5,046 bases of DNA from Tannerellaceae bacterium (lineage in GTDB: Bacteria; Bacteroidota; Bacteroidia; Bacteroidales; Tannerellaceae), in contig JAISRY010000193.1 in assembly GCA_031273385.1 (NCBI GenBank), positions 1 through 5,046 on the forward strand. Reading direction: 5' to 3'. Both the position numbers and the translations under genes were made by a program. The notes beneath the pieces were generated by a model, which worked only from the letters and a program-made list of their open reading frames with translations, was not told the DNA's origin and did not search any database. This document shows, piece by piece, positions 1 to 5,046 of the stretch (positions within the stretch are counted from its first letter, which is position 1; each line of letters opens with the position of its first letter).

Positions 1-116
1 TCTGTCGCATTCGAAACAATCTCGCGTAAAAAAATTTCATGATCACTGTACAAAAACTTTTTAATAATCGGGAAGATGTTCTCGCTTGTAACACCAATGT
101 TTCCTTGTTTTGCCAT
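1..116 (-). CDS. htpG: HtpG (bacterial Hsp90) chaperone, N-terminal fragment cut by the window edge
   Basis: HtpG is a cytosolic, dimeric, ATP-driven chaperone that remodels late folding intermediates and stress-damaged proteins. Only the first 38 codons are present; the gene continues past the left edge. It starts at the ATG at 116-114 and reads [20 protein letters not shown], followed by [18 protein letters not shown]. This is the opening of the Hsp90 N-terminal GHKL ATPase domain. By family knowledge, Glu32 in LREIVSNA is the catalytic Glu that activates water for ATP hydrolysis, and Asn36 is the Mg/ATP-coordinating Asn. The two bases left at the edge (GA) fit the expected Asp of SNA-x-D. 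The start lies 28 bp after the clpC stop on the same strand, with an A/T-rich leader, no clear Shine-Dalgarno and no terminator between, so co-transcription with clpC is likely. Identity is confident; nothing can be said of the middle and C-terminal domains. Confidence 0.93.
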   Translation of the reverse strand, partial: MAKQGNIGVTSENIFPIIKKFLYSDHEIFLREIVSNAT

Positions 117-144
117 AACTATAATCTATCTCTATTTTTAGTAA

Positions 145-2703
145 TTAAACATTTTTCTTTTCTACCTCTGTGGTGAGCAGCTGCTTTTCCGTATCGAAGC
201 CGACAAGGATGACGTCGCCCTCGCTCACCGAAGCTTTGATGATCATCTCCGCCATTTCGTCTTCCAGGTATTTCTGGATGGCGCGTTTCAGCGGACGGGC
301 GCCGAACTGTACGTCGTAGCCCTTACCGGCGATAAAGTCTTTCGCCTCTTCCGTCAGCGCCAACGCATACCCCAACTTCCGTACCCTGTCGTACAGCCCC
401 TCCAGCTCGATATCAATGATTTTATGGATCGACTCCTTATCCAACTGGTCGAACATGACAATGTCGTCGATACGGTTCAGGAACTCGGGGGCAAACGCCT
501 TGTTCAGCGCCTTTTGGATCACGCCGCGGGAGAAATCCCTGTCCGTTTCGTTCGCCGGCTGCGTATTGAACCCGATGCCCCGCCCAAAGTCTTTCAACTG
601 CCGGGTGCCGATATTGGAGGTCAGGATCAGGATCGTATTCTTAAAGTCGATACGCCTGCCAAGGCTGTCAGTCAGCCTGCCTTCGTCCAACACCTGCAAG
701 AGGATATTGAAGACGTCGGGATGCGCCTTTTCTATCTCGTCCAGCAAAACGACGGAATAGGGTTTGCGGCGTACCTTTTCGGTCAGCTGCCCCCCCTCTT
801 CATACCCGACATACCCCGGAGGCGCCCCGATCAGGCGGGAGACGGCAAACTTCTCCAGGTATTCGCTCATATCTATCCGGATCAGCGAATCGGCGGAATC
901 GAACAGGTATTCGGCCAGCTTCTTCGCCAGGTAGGTCTTCCCCACACCGGTCGGGCCAAGGAACATAAACGTGCCGATCGGCTTGTTCGGGTCTTTCAGC
1001 CCCACCCTGTTGCGCTGTATCGCCTTTACGATCTTCGATACGGCGTCGTCCTGGCCGATCACTTTGCTTTTCAGCGCTTCGCCCATCTCGAGGAGCTTCA
1101 GGTTTTCCGCTTTCGCGATACGCTGTACCGGTACGCCCGACATCATGGCGATCACTTCGGCCACCTTTTCCTCGTCGACCGTCTCGCGGTGTTCGTGCAA
1201 CTCCTGTTCCCATTTCGTCTTCGCCGCCTCCAGCAAGAAGAGGTACTGGCGCTCCTTGTCGCGGAAACTGGCGGCCAGCTCGAAGTTCTGCGACTTGACG
1301 GCCGCCAGCTTTTCCGTCTTCGTATCTTCTATCTTCGCCTCCAGCTCTTCGATGTTCTTCGGGACGATGATATTGGAGATATGCACCCTCGACCCCGCCT
1401 CATCCAGGGCGTCGATCGCCTTATCCGGAAAATTACGGTCGCTGATATACCGTTCCGACAAATTGACGCAGGCTTTCAGGGCGTCGTCGGTATACATGAC
1501 ATTATGATGTTCCTCATAGCGCGGCTTTATATTCTGAAGAATCTGCAACGTCTCTTCGGCTGTGGTCGGATCGACGATCACTTTCTGGAAACGGCGTTCC
1601 AACGCGCCGTCTTTCTCGATATTCTTGCGGTACTCATCCAACGTCGTCGCGCCGATACACTGTATCTCGCCACGCGCCAGAGCCGGCTTCAGCATGTTCG
1701 CCGCATCCATCGACCCCGAAGCGGAGCCTGCCCCTACGATGGTATGGATTTCGTCGATAAACAGGATAATATTCGGATTCTTGGACAGCTCGTTCAAGAT
1801 AGCTTTAATACGCTCTTCAAACTGCCCGCGGTACTTCGTGCCGGCCACGATGGAGGCCATATCTAAGCTGATCACCCGCTTGTCGAACAGGATACGCGAC
1901 ACTTTGCGCTGGACGATACGCAAGGCCAGCCCCTCTACGATGGCCGACTTGCCTACGCCCGGTTCGCCGATCAATACGGGGTTGTTCTTCTTGCGGCGAC
2001 TCAATATCTGCGCCAACCGTTCGATCTCCTTTTCCCGCCCGACGATCATATCCAGCCGGTTCTCGGCTGCCGCACGTGTCATGTCCATGCCGAAATTATC
2101 CAACACCGGCGTATCGTTGGGCGACCGGGGCTGACTGATCCCCTGCCCCGCACGCGGCGACTCCCTGCGCGAAGAGAAACCGTCCTCTTCATCCTCGTCT
2201 TCGTCGTCCGTATACCCGCCGGTAATCCCGTCAAGCTCCTCACTCTCCGCCAACGTACACAATCCTGACATTTTTGCCAATACGTCATATACGGCGCGGT
2301 AGGTGATCCCCGCATGCCCCAAGGCCTTTGCCGCCACGTTGAATTCCTCTTTCAGGATAGCCAGCAACAGGTGTTCGGTGCCTGTCATGTCATCCTTAAA
2401 CAGGCGCGCCTCCAGTATGCTCATGTGCAAGACCCTTTCGGTGGTCTTGCTGATCGCCAGTTTCTGATCCGGCGGCGTATCGCCCGCCTCGAACGTATTC
2501 CGTATATCTTGCTCTATCGTCTTCTTAATGACATGAATATCAACATTCAATTCGTATAGTATATCCATGGCTTTCCCCGCGCCGTCGCGCAGGATGCCTA
2601 ACATCAGATGCTCCGGCCCGATATAGCTGTTCTGAAGCCTTGCCGCCTCCTCCTTACTATATTCCAGAACCTCTGTCAATCTTTCCGAATAATTGCCTCT
2701 CAT
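145..2703 (-). CDS. clpC: ClpC-type Hsp100 AAA+ unfoldase (ATPase subunit of ClpCP protease)
   Basis: This 852-residue protein is full length for ClpC. It forms hexamers that unfold proteins and thread them into ClpP in the cytosol. Domains in order: a double Clp N-domain (about 1-145); a linker with an acidic run DDEDEDEED (166-174); AAA+ D1 with Walker A GEPGVGKS (246-253), pore loop KYRG (290-293), Walker B ending Asp317-Glu318 and arginines in LERRF (370-371); a middle coiled coil (about 450-510) with a UVR-like motif [10 protein letters not shown] (473-482), which separates ClpC from ClpA and ClpB; and AAA+ D2 with Walker A GPTGVGKT (583-590), pore loop GYVG (630-633), Walker B Asp655-Glu656, arginine finger FLNRID (Arg744) and sensor-2 GARPLKR (801-807). 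An IGF tripeptide (710-712) sits where ClpP-docking loops occur, so partnership with ClpP is expected. The start MRGNYSERL fits the N-domain. htpG follows 28 bp downstream; a sigma-54-type promoter precedes it. No key residue is missing. Confidence 0.97.
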   Translation of the reverse strand: MRGNYSERLTEVLEYSKEEAARLQNSYIGPEHLMLGILRDGAGKAMDILYELNVDIHVIKKTIEQDIRNTFEAGDTPPDQKLAISKTTERVLHMSILEARLFKDDMTGTEHLLLAILKEEFNVAAKALGHAGITYRAVYDVLAKMSGLCTLAESEELDGITGGYTDDEDEDEEDGFSSRRESPRAGQGISQPRSPNDTPVLDNFGMDMTRAAAENRLDMIVGREKEIERLAQILSRRKKNNPVLIGEPGVGKSAIVEGLALRIVQRKVSRILFDKRVISLDMASIVAGTKYRGQFEERIKAILNELSKNPNIILFIDEIHTIVGAGSASGSMDAANMLKPALARGEIQCIGATTLDEYRKNIEKDGALERRFQKVIVDPTTAEETLQILQNIKPRYEEHHNVMYTDDALKACVNLSERYISDRNFPDKAIDALDEAGSRVHISNIIVPKNIEELEAKIEDTKTEKLAAVKSQNFELAASFRDKERQYLFLLEAAKTKWEQELHEHRETVDEEKVAEVIAMMSGVPVQRIAKAENLKLLEMGEALKSKVIGQDDAVSKIVKAIQRNRVGLKDPNKPIGTFMFLGPTGVGKTYLAKKLAEYLFDSADSLIRIDMSEYLEKFAVSRLIGAPPGYVGYEEGGQLTEKVRRKPYSVVLLDEIEKAHPDVFNILLQVLDEGRLTDSLGRRIDFKNTILILTSNIGTRQLKDFGRGIGFNTQPANETDRDFSRGVIQKALNKAFAPEFLNRIDDIVMFDQLDKESIHKIIDIELEGLYDRVRKLGYALALTEEAKDFIAGKGYDVQFGARPLKRAIQKYLEDEMAEMIIKASVSEGDVILVGFDTEKQLLTTEVEKKNV

Positions 2704-2732
2704 AATGAATAAAATTTTGTACTAAACGTATG

Positions 2733-2749
2733 AGCAAATTTCGTGCCAA
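2733..2749 (-). promoter_or_regulatory. Candidate sigma-54 (RpoN) promoter for clpC-htpG
   Basis: Read on the minus strand this is TTGGCACGAAATTTGCT, an exact fit to the sigma-54 consensus TGGCAC-N5-TTGCW. The invariant GG (2747-2746) and GC (2735-2734) are separated by exactly 10 bases, as the -24/-12 architecture requires. Taking the GC as -13/-12, transcription would begin near 2722, leaving a leader of about 19 nt before the clpC ATG at 2703. It sits in the 60-bp dnaB-clpC gap and points toward clpC. Known of the class: such promoters need a AAA+ enhancer-binding activator, and RpoN occurs in many Bacteroidota. An overlapping weaker TACGTTTA (2730-2723) resembles the group's TAnnTTTG -7 box with one mismatch but lacks a well-spaced -33 element. 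Use of the sigma-54 site in vivo is an inference. Confidence 0.68.
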
Positions 2750-2763
2750 CATTGAAGCTTCGT

Positions 2764-4281
2764 TCAAAATGGCGCATCTATCTCATGTTCCCGCCTCAGA
2801 AAATCCACTCCGTTAGAGGGGATCGGAGGCAATGGATCAGCGTTGTTCATCCCCGACGTATACTCGCGGACGGGTATGTCGTCGTCGATATTCATAAACT
2901 TTGCGAACTCGCTCTTAAAACGAAGCCGCACATCCCCCGTCGCACCGTTACGATGCTTGGCGATAATAATCTCGGCAATCCCGATCAGGGAATTGCCCCT
3001 TTCGTCTTCCGTTATCTTGTAATATTCCGGACGGTGGATGAAACAGACCATATCGGCATCCTGCTCGATGGCGCCCGATTCGCGCAGGTCGGCCAACTGG
3101 GGGCGCTTCCCCTCTATCCCCTGGCGGTTCTCCACCCCGCGGTTCAACTGCGAAAGGGCGATGATCGGGATATTCAGCTCTTTCGCCAGCCCTTTCAACG
3201 AACGGGAAATCATACTCACCTCCTGCTCGCGGCTGCCGAACGTCATCCCGCTGGCATTCATCAATTGCAGGTAGTCGATAATCAGGCATTTCACATCATG
3301 CTCGCGCACCAGGCGGCGGGCTTTCGTCCGCAGCTCAAAGACGGAAAGGCTCGGCGTATCGTCGACATAGATCGGCGCGTCGTACAGGTCTTTCAGGCGG
3401 TAGTCCAACTGTTTCCACTCATAATCTTCGAGCTGTCCGTTCTTGATCTTCTCCCCCACGATCTCGGCTACATTGACGATCAGACGGTTGACCAACTGCA
3501 CATTGCTCATTTCGAGGGAGAACAGGGCGACCGGCGTATTGTAGTGTATCGCCATATTTTTGGCCATCGACAGGACAAACGCCGTCTTCCCCATGGCAGG
3601 ACGGGCGGCAATAATGATCAAGTCGGAATTTTGCCACCCGGCGGTAATCTTGTCCAACCCATGGAAACCCGAACGGATACCGCTCAGCCCCTCCGTTTGC
3701 GTAGCCGCCTTATTCAACAGCGCCATAGCATCCCGGATAACGGGGTTGATCTGCGTAGCGTCTTTCTTCACGTTCCGCTGCGAAATCTCGAAAAGCTTCC
3801 CCTCGGCCTCCTGCATCAGGTCGTCCACGTCGATGGTCTCATCAAACGCTTTCCCCTGCACCATGGCGGTAAAGGTGATCAGCTCCCTGGCCAGGTATTT
3901 CTGTGCGATGATACGCGCATGGTATTCGATATGCGCGCTACTGGCCACTTTGCTGGTCAGCTGGGAGATATAGAACTGCCCTCCGGCCATTTCCAGCTCG
4001 CCCCGTTTTTTCAGCTGCTCGATCACGGTCAGCATATCCACCGGACGCTGGCTGATCGCCAGGTCGACGATGGCGGCATAGATCATCTCATGCGCTTTTT
4101 CGTAGAAACATTCCGGCTTCAACAGTTCGCTGATGATCGAATAGGCATCTTTCTCCAGCATCAGCGCACCGAGCACCGCCTCTTCCAGCTCCTTCGCCTG
4201 CGGCTGTAACCGTCCCGCCATCTCCTGCGGTATCACCGTCCTTTGCTTACTTTTCCCACTATTTCTTGCTTCTCCAGCCAT
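2764..4281 (-). CDS. dnaB: Replicative DNA helicase DnaB
   Basis: This 505-residue protein is complete and slightly longer than the E. coli family member. It is the hexameric 5'-3' helicase that unwinds the replication fork and recruits primase. The N-terminal domain is about 25-125 (LEEAVLGALMLEKDAY start) and the linker helix region about 150-190. The RecA-like motor runs about 195-465: Walker A ARPAMGKT (226-233; Lys232, Thr233), SLEMS with the catalytic-type Glu257, Walker B LIIDYLQL (333-340; Asp336), SQLNR (377-381), the LADLRESGAIEQDAD block (396-410) and the KHRNG loop (442-446) that carries the arginine finger in this family. No intein interrupts the usual insertion points. The tail 466-505 is poorly conserved and carries PLPPIPSN. 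The ATG at 4281 is chosen because a promoter-like -7 box lies 34 bp upstream; Met21 is a possible but less likely start. A GAGG lies 12 nt before the ATG, too far for a good Shine-Dalgarno. The next gene, clpC, begins 60 bp downstream with no visible terminator between. Confidence 0.97.
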   Translation of the reverse strand: MAGEARNSGKSKQRTVIPQEMAGRLQPQAKELEEAVLGALMLEKDAYSIISELLKPECFYEKAHEMIYAAIVDLAISQRPVDMLTVIEQLKKRGELEMAGGQFYISQLTSKVASSAHIEYHARIIAQKYLARELITFTAMVQGKAFDETIDVDDLMQEAEGKLFEISQRNVKKDATQINPVIRDAMALLNKAATQTEGLSGIRSGFHGLDKITAGWQNSDLIIIAARPAMGKTAFVLSMAKNMAIHYNTPVALFSLEMSNVQLVNRLIVNVAEIVGEKIKNGQLEDYEWKQLDYRLKDLYDAPIYVDDTPSLSVFELRTKARRLVREHDVKCLIIDYLQLMNASGMTFGSREQEVSMISRSLKGLAKELNIPIIALSQLNRGVENRQGIEGKRPQLADLRESGAIEQDADMVCFIHRPEYYKITEDERGNSLIGIAEIIIAKHRNGATGDVRLRFKSEFAKFMNIDDDIPVREYTSGMNNADPLPPIPSNGVDFLRREHEIDAPF

Positions 4282-4314
4282 TCTTACTTATTTCCTCATT
4301 TGATTTTAACCACG

Positions 4315-4322
4315 CAAAGGTA
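4315..4322 (-). promoter_or_regulatory. Probable housekeeping -7 promoter element of dnaB
   Basis: The minus strand reads TACCTTTG followed by C, an exact match to the TAnnTTTG -7 consensus described for the Bacteroides primary sigma factor. It would place the transcription start near 4308, giving a leader of roughly 27 nt before the dnaB ATG. The -33 box (TTTG, about 19-20 bases upstream) is not evident: that spot falls inside the AATTACG repeat array and reads GTAA. The promoter therefore either lacks a good -33 box or uses the repeat DNA as an A/T-rich upstream element. Position and match are seen; activity is inferred. Confidence 0.6.
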
Positions 4323-4327
4323 GTGCA

Positions 4328-4405
4328 AATTCAATTACGAATTACGAATTACGAATTACAAATTCAATTACGAATTACAAATTCAATTACGAATTACGAA
4401 TTACG
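4328..4405. repeat. Tandem array of AATTACG heptamers with AATTC interruptions
   Basis: The 78 bp parse cleanly on the plus strand as AATTC, three AATTACG, AATTACA, AATTC, AATTACG, AATTACA, AATTC, then three AATTACG. There is thus a 7-bp unit and a 19-bp higher-order unit (AATTACG-AATTACA-AATTC) that occurs twice in full at 4347-4365 and 4366-4384. The array begins 5 bp beyond the dnaB -7 element and ends 9 bp before the large inverted repeat. Translated it gives the low-complexity peptide pattern ITNYEL, which explains the short open frames across it. Similar AATTACG strings are familiar in Bacteroidota intergenic DNA. Copy number may vary by slippage; that is inference. Confidence 0.93.
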
Positions 4406-4416
4406 AACAAAAAAGA

Positions 4417-4647
4417 ACGTCATGTCGACCGAGCGCAGCGAGTGGAGACACCTCCGATCGCAAGGTCTGTATGTCGCACCTCTGGATTGCTTCACTGCGT
4501 TCGCAATGACGGGTACTACTTAGTTGTAATCGTTTGAAAATCAAATAGTATCCGTCATTGCGAACGCAGTGAAGCAATCCAGGAGTGCAACATACAGACC
4601 TTGCGATCGGAGGTGTCTCCACTCGCTACGCTCGGTCGACATGACGT
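4417..4647. repeat. Large inverted repeat, two 102-bp arms around a 27-bp centre
   Basis: The left arm 4417-4518 is the reverse complement of the right arm 4546-4647 at 97 of 102 positions. The five differences (pairs 4436/4628, 4475/4589, 4480/4584, 4481/4583, 4513/4551) are all transitions. The 27-bp centre holds a small hairpin, TTTGA-AAA-TCAAA (4533-4545). No gene fits inside: it could not encode a transposase, and its open frames are translations of the repeat (MSTERSEW and HCERSEAIQ peptide patterns, familiar from spurious annotations of dispersed palindromic repeats). As RNA it would form a hairpin of about 100 bp. It lies upstream of dnaB, beyond the AATTACG array. It could be a MITE-like or REP/BIME-like dispersed element, which one window cannot settle. 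There is no T-tract at either end, so I do not call it an intrinsic terminator. Confidence 0.95.
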
Positions 4648-4653
4648 CCTGTT

Positions 4654-4676
4654 TGCGCTCGGTCGACATGACGTTC
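4654..4676. repeat. Detached extra copy of the inverted-repeat terminus
   Basis: CGCTCGGTCGACATGACGT (4656-4674) is an exact direct repeat of the end of the right arm (4629-4647), offset by 27 bp. The longer stretch 4654-4676 is a perfect 23-bp reverse complement of 4415-4437 at the outer end of the left arm. It therefore matches the left terminus better than the adjoining right-arm end does, which differs at 4628 and outside 4647. Confidence 0.9.
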
Positions 4677-4707
4677 AGTCATCCACCAATCATTTCAATG
4701 TGTAATT

Positions 4708-4724
4708 CGGAGCATACCCACCCA
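4708..4724 (+). repeat. Degenerate copy of the CGGACTATACCCGCCCA repeat
   Basis: CGGAGCATACCCACCCA matches the first 17 bases of the three exact copies at 14 positions. It lies 142 bp before the first exact copy, in the same orientation. It is probably an eroded member of the family, though chance cannot be excluded at this length. Confidence 0.5.
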
Positions 4725-4746
4725 AAAATTCGGCGAGAAATCGGGT

Positions 4747-4780
4747 CTTTTTAAGCGTAAAAAGCCTGTCATTCTGGCAG
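4747..4780. other. Two adjacent small hairpins
   Basis: CTTTTTA-AGCG-TAAAAAG (4747-4764) is a perfect 7-bp stem with a 4-base loop, extendable by G/C pairs past one bulged T. One base further on, CTGTC-ATTCT-GGCAG (4766-4780) forms a 5-bp stem with one G-T wobble. The first stem is A/T-rich and neither is followed by a clear T-tract, so a terminator role is possible but weakly supported. Confidence 0.45.
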
Positions 4781-4783
4781 ATA

Positions 4784-4824
4784 TTCGCCTAAAAATGGGG
4801 GAAATAGATATGATTTTGGGCGAA
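4784..4824. repeat. Spaced inverted repeat TTCGCC(T/C)AAAA
   Basis: TTCGCCTAAAAAT (4784-4796) is matched in inverse by ATTTTGGGCGAA (4813-4824), whose reverse complement is TTCGCCCAAAAT. The arms are about 12 bp with one substitution and one extra A, and 16 bp lie between. This could be a regulator-type operator or part of a larger degenerate palindrome. I see nothing that fixes its role. Confidence 0.45.
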
Positions 4825-4842
4825 AAGGGAAAGGGTTGCATC

Positions 4843-4867
4843 CGGATTTCGGACTATACCCGCCCAC
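4843..4867 (+). repeat. CGGACTATACCCGCCCAC repeat, copy 1
   Basis: The 18-bp core is at 4850-4867. The seven bases before it, CGGATTT, are also shared with copy 2, making 25 identical bases. The sequence after the core (CTCGGTTTAAGAGG) is not shared and forms a weak stem with it. Confidence 0.9.
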
Positions 4868-4893
4868 CTCGGTTTAAGAGGGGGGAAAAGGTT

Positions 4894-4918
4894 CGGATTT
4901 CGGACTATACCCGCCCAC
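4894..4918 (+). repeat. CGGACTATACCCGCCCAC repeat, copy 2
   Basis: The core at 4901-4918 is identical to copy 1, 51 bp downstream of it, and carries the same CGGATTT prefix. It shares the suffix TTT with copy 3. It is followed by a short stem, TCAAC-6-GTTGA (4925-4940). Confidence 0.9.
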
Positions 4919-4993
4919 TTTTGTTCAACGAAATGGTTGATATAAAGCGGGATACAAGGAGCCATTCCCGTCGAAAATCCTCGTTTGATAATC

Positions 4994-5011
4994 CGGACTA
5001 TACCCGCCCAC
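4994..5011 (+). repeat. CGGACTATACCCGCCCAC repeat, copy 3
   Basis: The core is identical to copies 1 and 2 and lies 93 bp after copy 2. It lacks the CGGATTT prefix (preceded by GATAATC instead) but keeps the TTT suffix of copy 2. The shared unit is therefore the 18-bp core, with flanks that differ from copy to copy. Confidence 0.9.
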
Positions 5012-5046
5012 TTTGAAGAGAATGGGAACGGGGAAGCGCCGGGGGG

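Larger units (their letters stand above)
4675..5046. other. Non-coding stretch to the right edge, repeat-rich, no gene seen
   Basis: I find no convincing gene in this stretch. The one open frame of any length (73 codons, from about 4795 on the plus strand) spells repeated DYTRP peptides because it runs through the CGGACTATACCCGCCCAC repeats; it has no recognisable domain. The stretch holds two small hairpins, a spaced inverted repeat and four copies of the repeat family listed separately. One further weak stem, 4863-4870 against 4878-4885 (7 of 8 pairs), spans the end of the first exact repeat copy. The last bases are G-rich and end in a run of six G. Whether this is upstream or downstream DNA of the next gene cannot be told from the window. 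Confidence 0.75.

Noticed and set aside
424..1866. Long plus-strand open frame (480 codons) inside clpC
   Set aside because: It lies codon-for-codon opposite clpC, so it stays open simply because the clpC codons there avoid TTA, CTA and TCA. The translation has no recognisable domain, while the minus strand gives a full ClpC.
2723..2730. TACGTTTA as a primary-sigma -7 box for clpC
   Set aside because: One mismatch to TAnnTTTG, and no TTTG at the proper distance upstream. It may act as a secondary promoter but is much weaker than the overlapping sigma-54 match.
2754..2761. GAAGCTTC palindrome between dnaB and clpC as a terminator
   Set aside because: It is an 8-bp palindrome with no loop and no following T-tract on the minus strand. 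It is too short for a terminator and is probably chance.
2743..4209. Long plus-strand open frame (488 codons) inside dnaB
   Set aside because: Same codon-register antisense effect: the dnaB codons opposite it contain no TTA, CTA or TCA. The product is low-complexity and unrecognisable, and it also crosses the clpC promoter region.
4266..4622. Short open frames on both strands over the AATTACG array and the palindrome
   Set aside because: Their peptides are direct translations of repeats (ITNYEL, STERSEW, CERSEAIQ patterns), a familiar source of false hypothetical proteins. One of them also overlaps the dnaB start antisense.
4417..4676. Insertion sequence with terminal inverted repeats
   Set aside because: The arms leave only 27 bp between them, so no transposase is possible, and I see no clear target-site duplication outside either candidate end. 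A non-autonomous element remains possible and is treated as a repeat.
4843..5011. Possible CRISPR array
   Set aside because: Only three exact copies of an 18-bp core, with core-to-core distances of 51 and 93 bp, no constant spacer length and no cas gene in view.
4795..5016. 73-codon plus-strand open frame with repeated DYTRP
   Set aside because: The repetition comes from the 18-bp DNA repeat; unequal spacers, no domain and no start signal argue against a protein.

Overview
The window looks like chromosomal DNA of a Bacteroidota member, most likely order Bacteroidales. Parabacteroides or a relative is a guess, not a determination. The grounds are the protein variants of ClpC, DnaB and HtpG, a TAnnTTTG-type -7 element ahead of dnaB, start regions without a well-placed Shine-Dalgarno, and the style of intergenic repeats. 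All recognisable genes lie on the minus strand, so transcription runs from high to low coordinates.

Gene block (positions 1 to 4281). In transcription order it holds dnaB (replicative helicase, complete), clpC (Hsp100 unfoldase of the ClpCP protease, complete) and the first 38 codons of htpG (bacterial Hsp90), which runs off the left edge. clpC and htpG are 28 bp apart and probably co-transcribed as a protein quality-control unit. The 60-bp gap between dnaB and clpC holds an exact match to the sigma-54 (RpoN) promoter consensus, pointing at clpC. It is the most notable regulatory signal here and suggests clpC-htpG can be switched on independently of dnaB by an enhancer-dependent polymerase.

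Non-coding block (about 4282 to 5046). I see no credible gene in these 765 bp; they hold layered repeats. First comes the probable dnaB promoter, then a 78-bp array of AATTACG heptamers against it. Next is a very large inverted repeat with two 102-bp arms at 95% identity and a 27-bp centre, followed by a detached copy of its terminus. Last come small hairpins and a family of CGGACTATACCCGCCCAC repeats (three exact, one degenerate) reaching almost to the right edge. Short open frames here are translations of repeats.

The genes are ordinary housekeeping genes. The items worth a second look are the sigma-54 site and the repeat architecture upstream of dnaB. No new enzymatic or defence system is visible.
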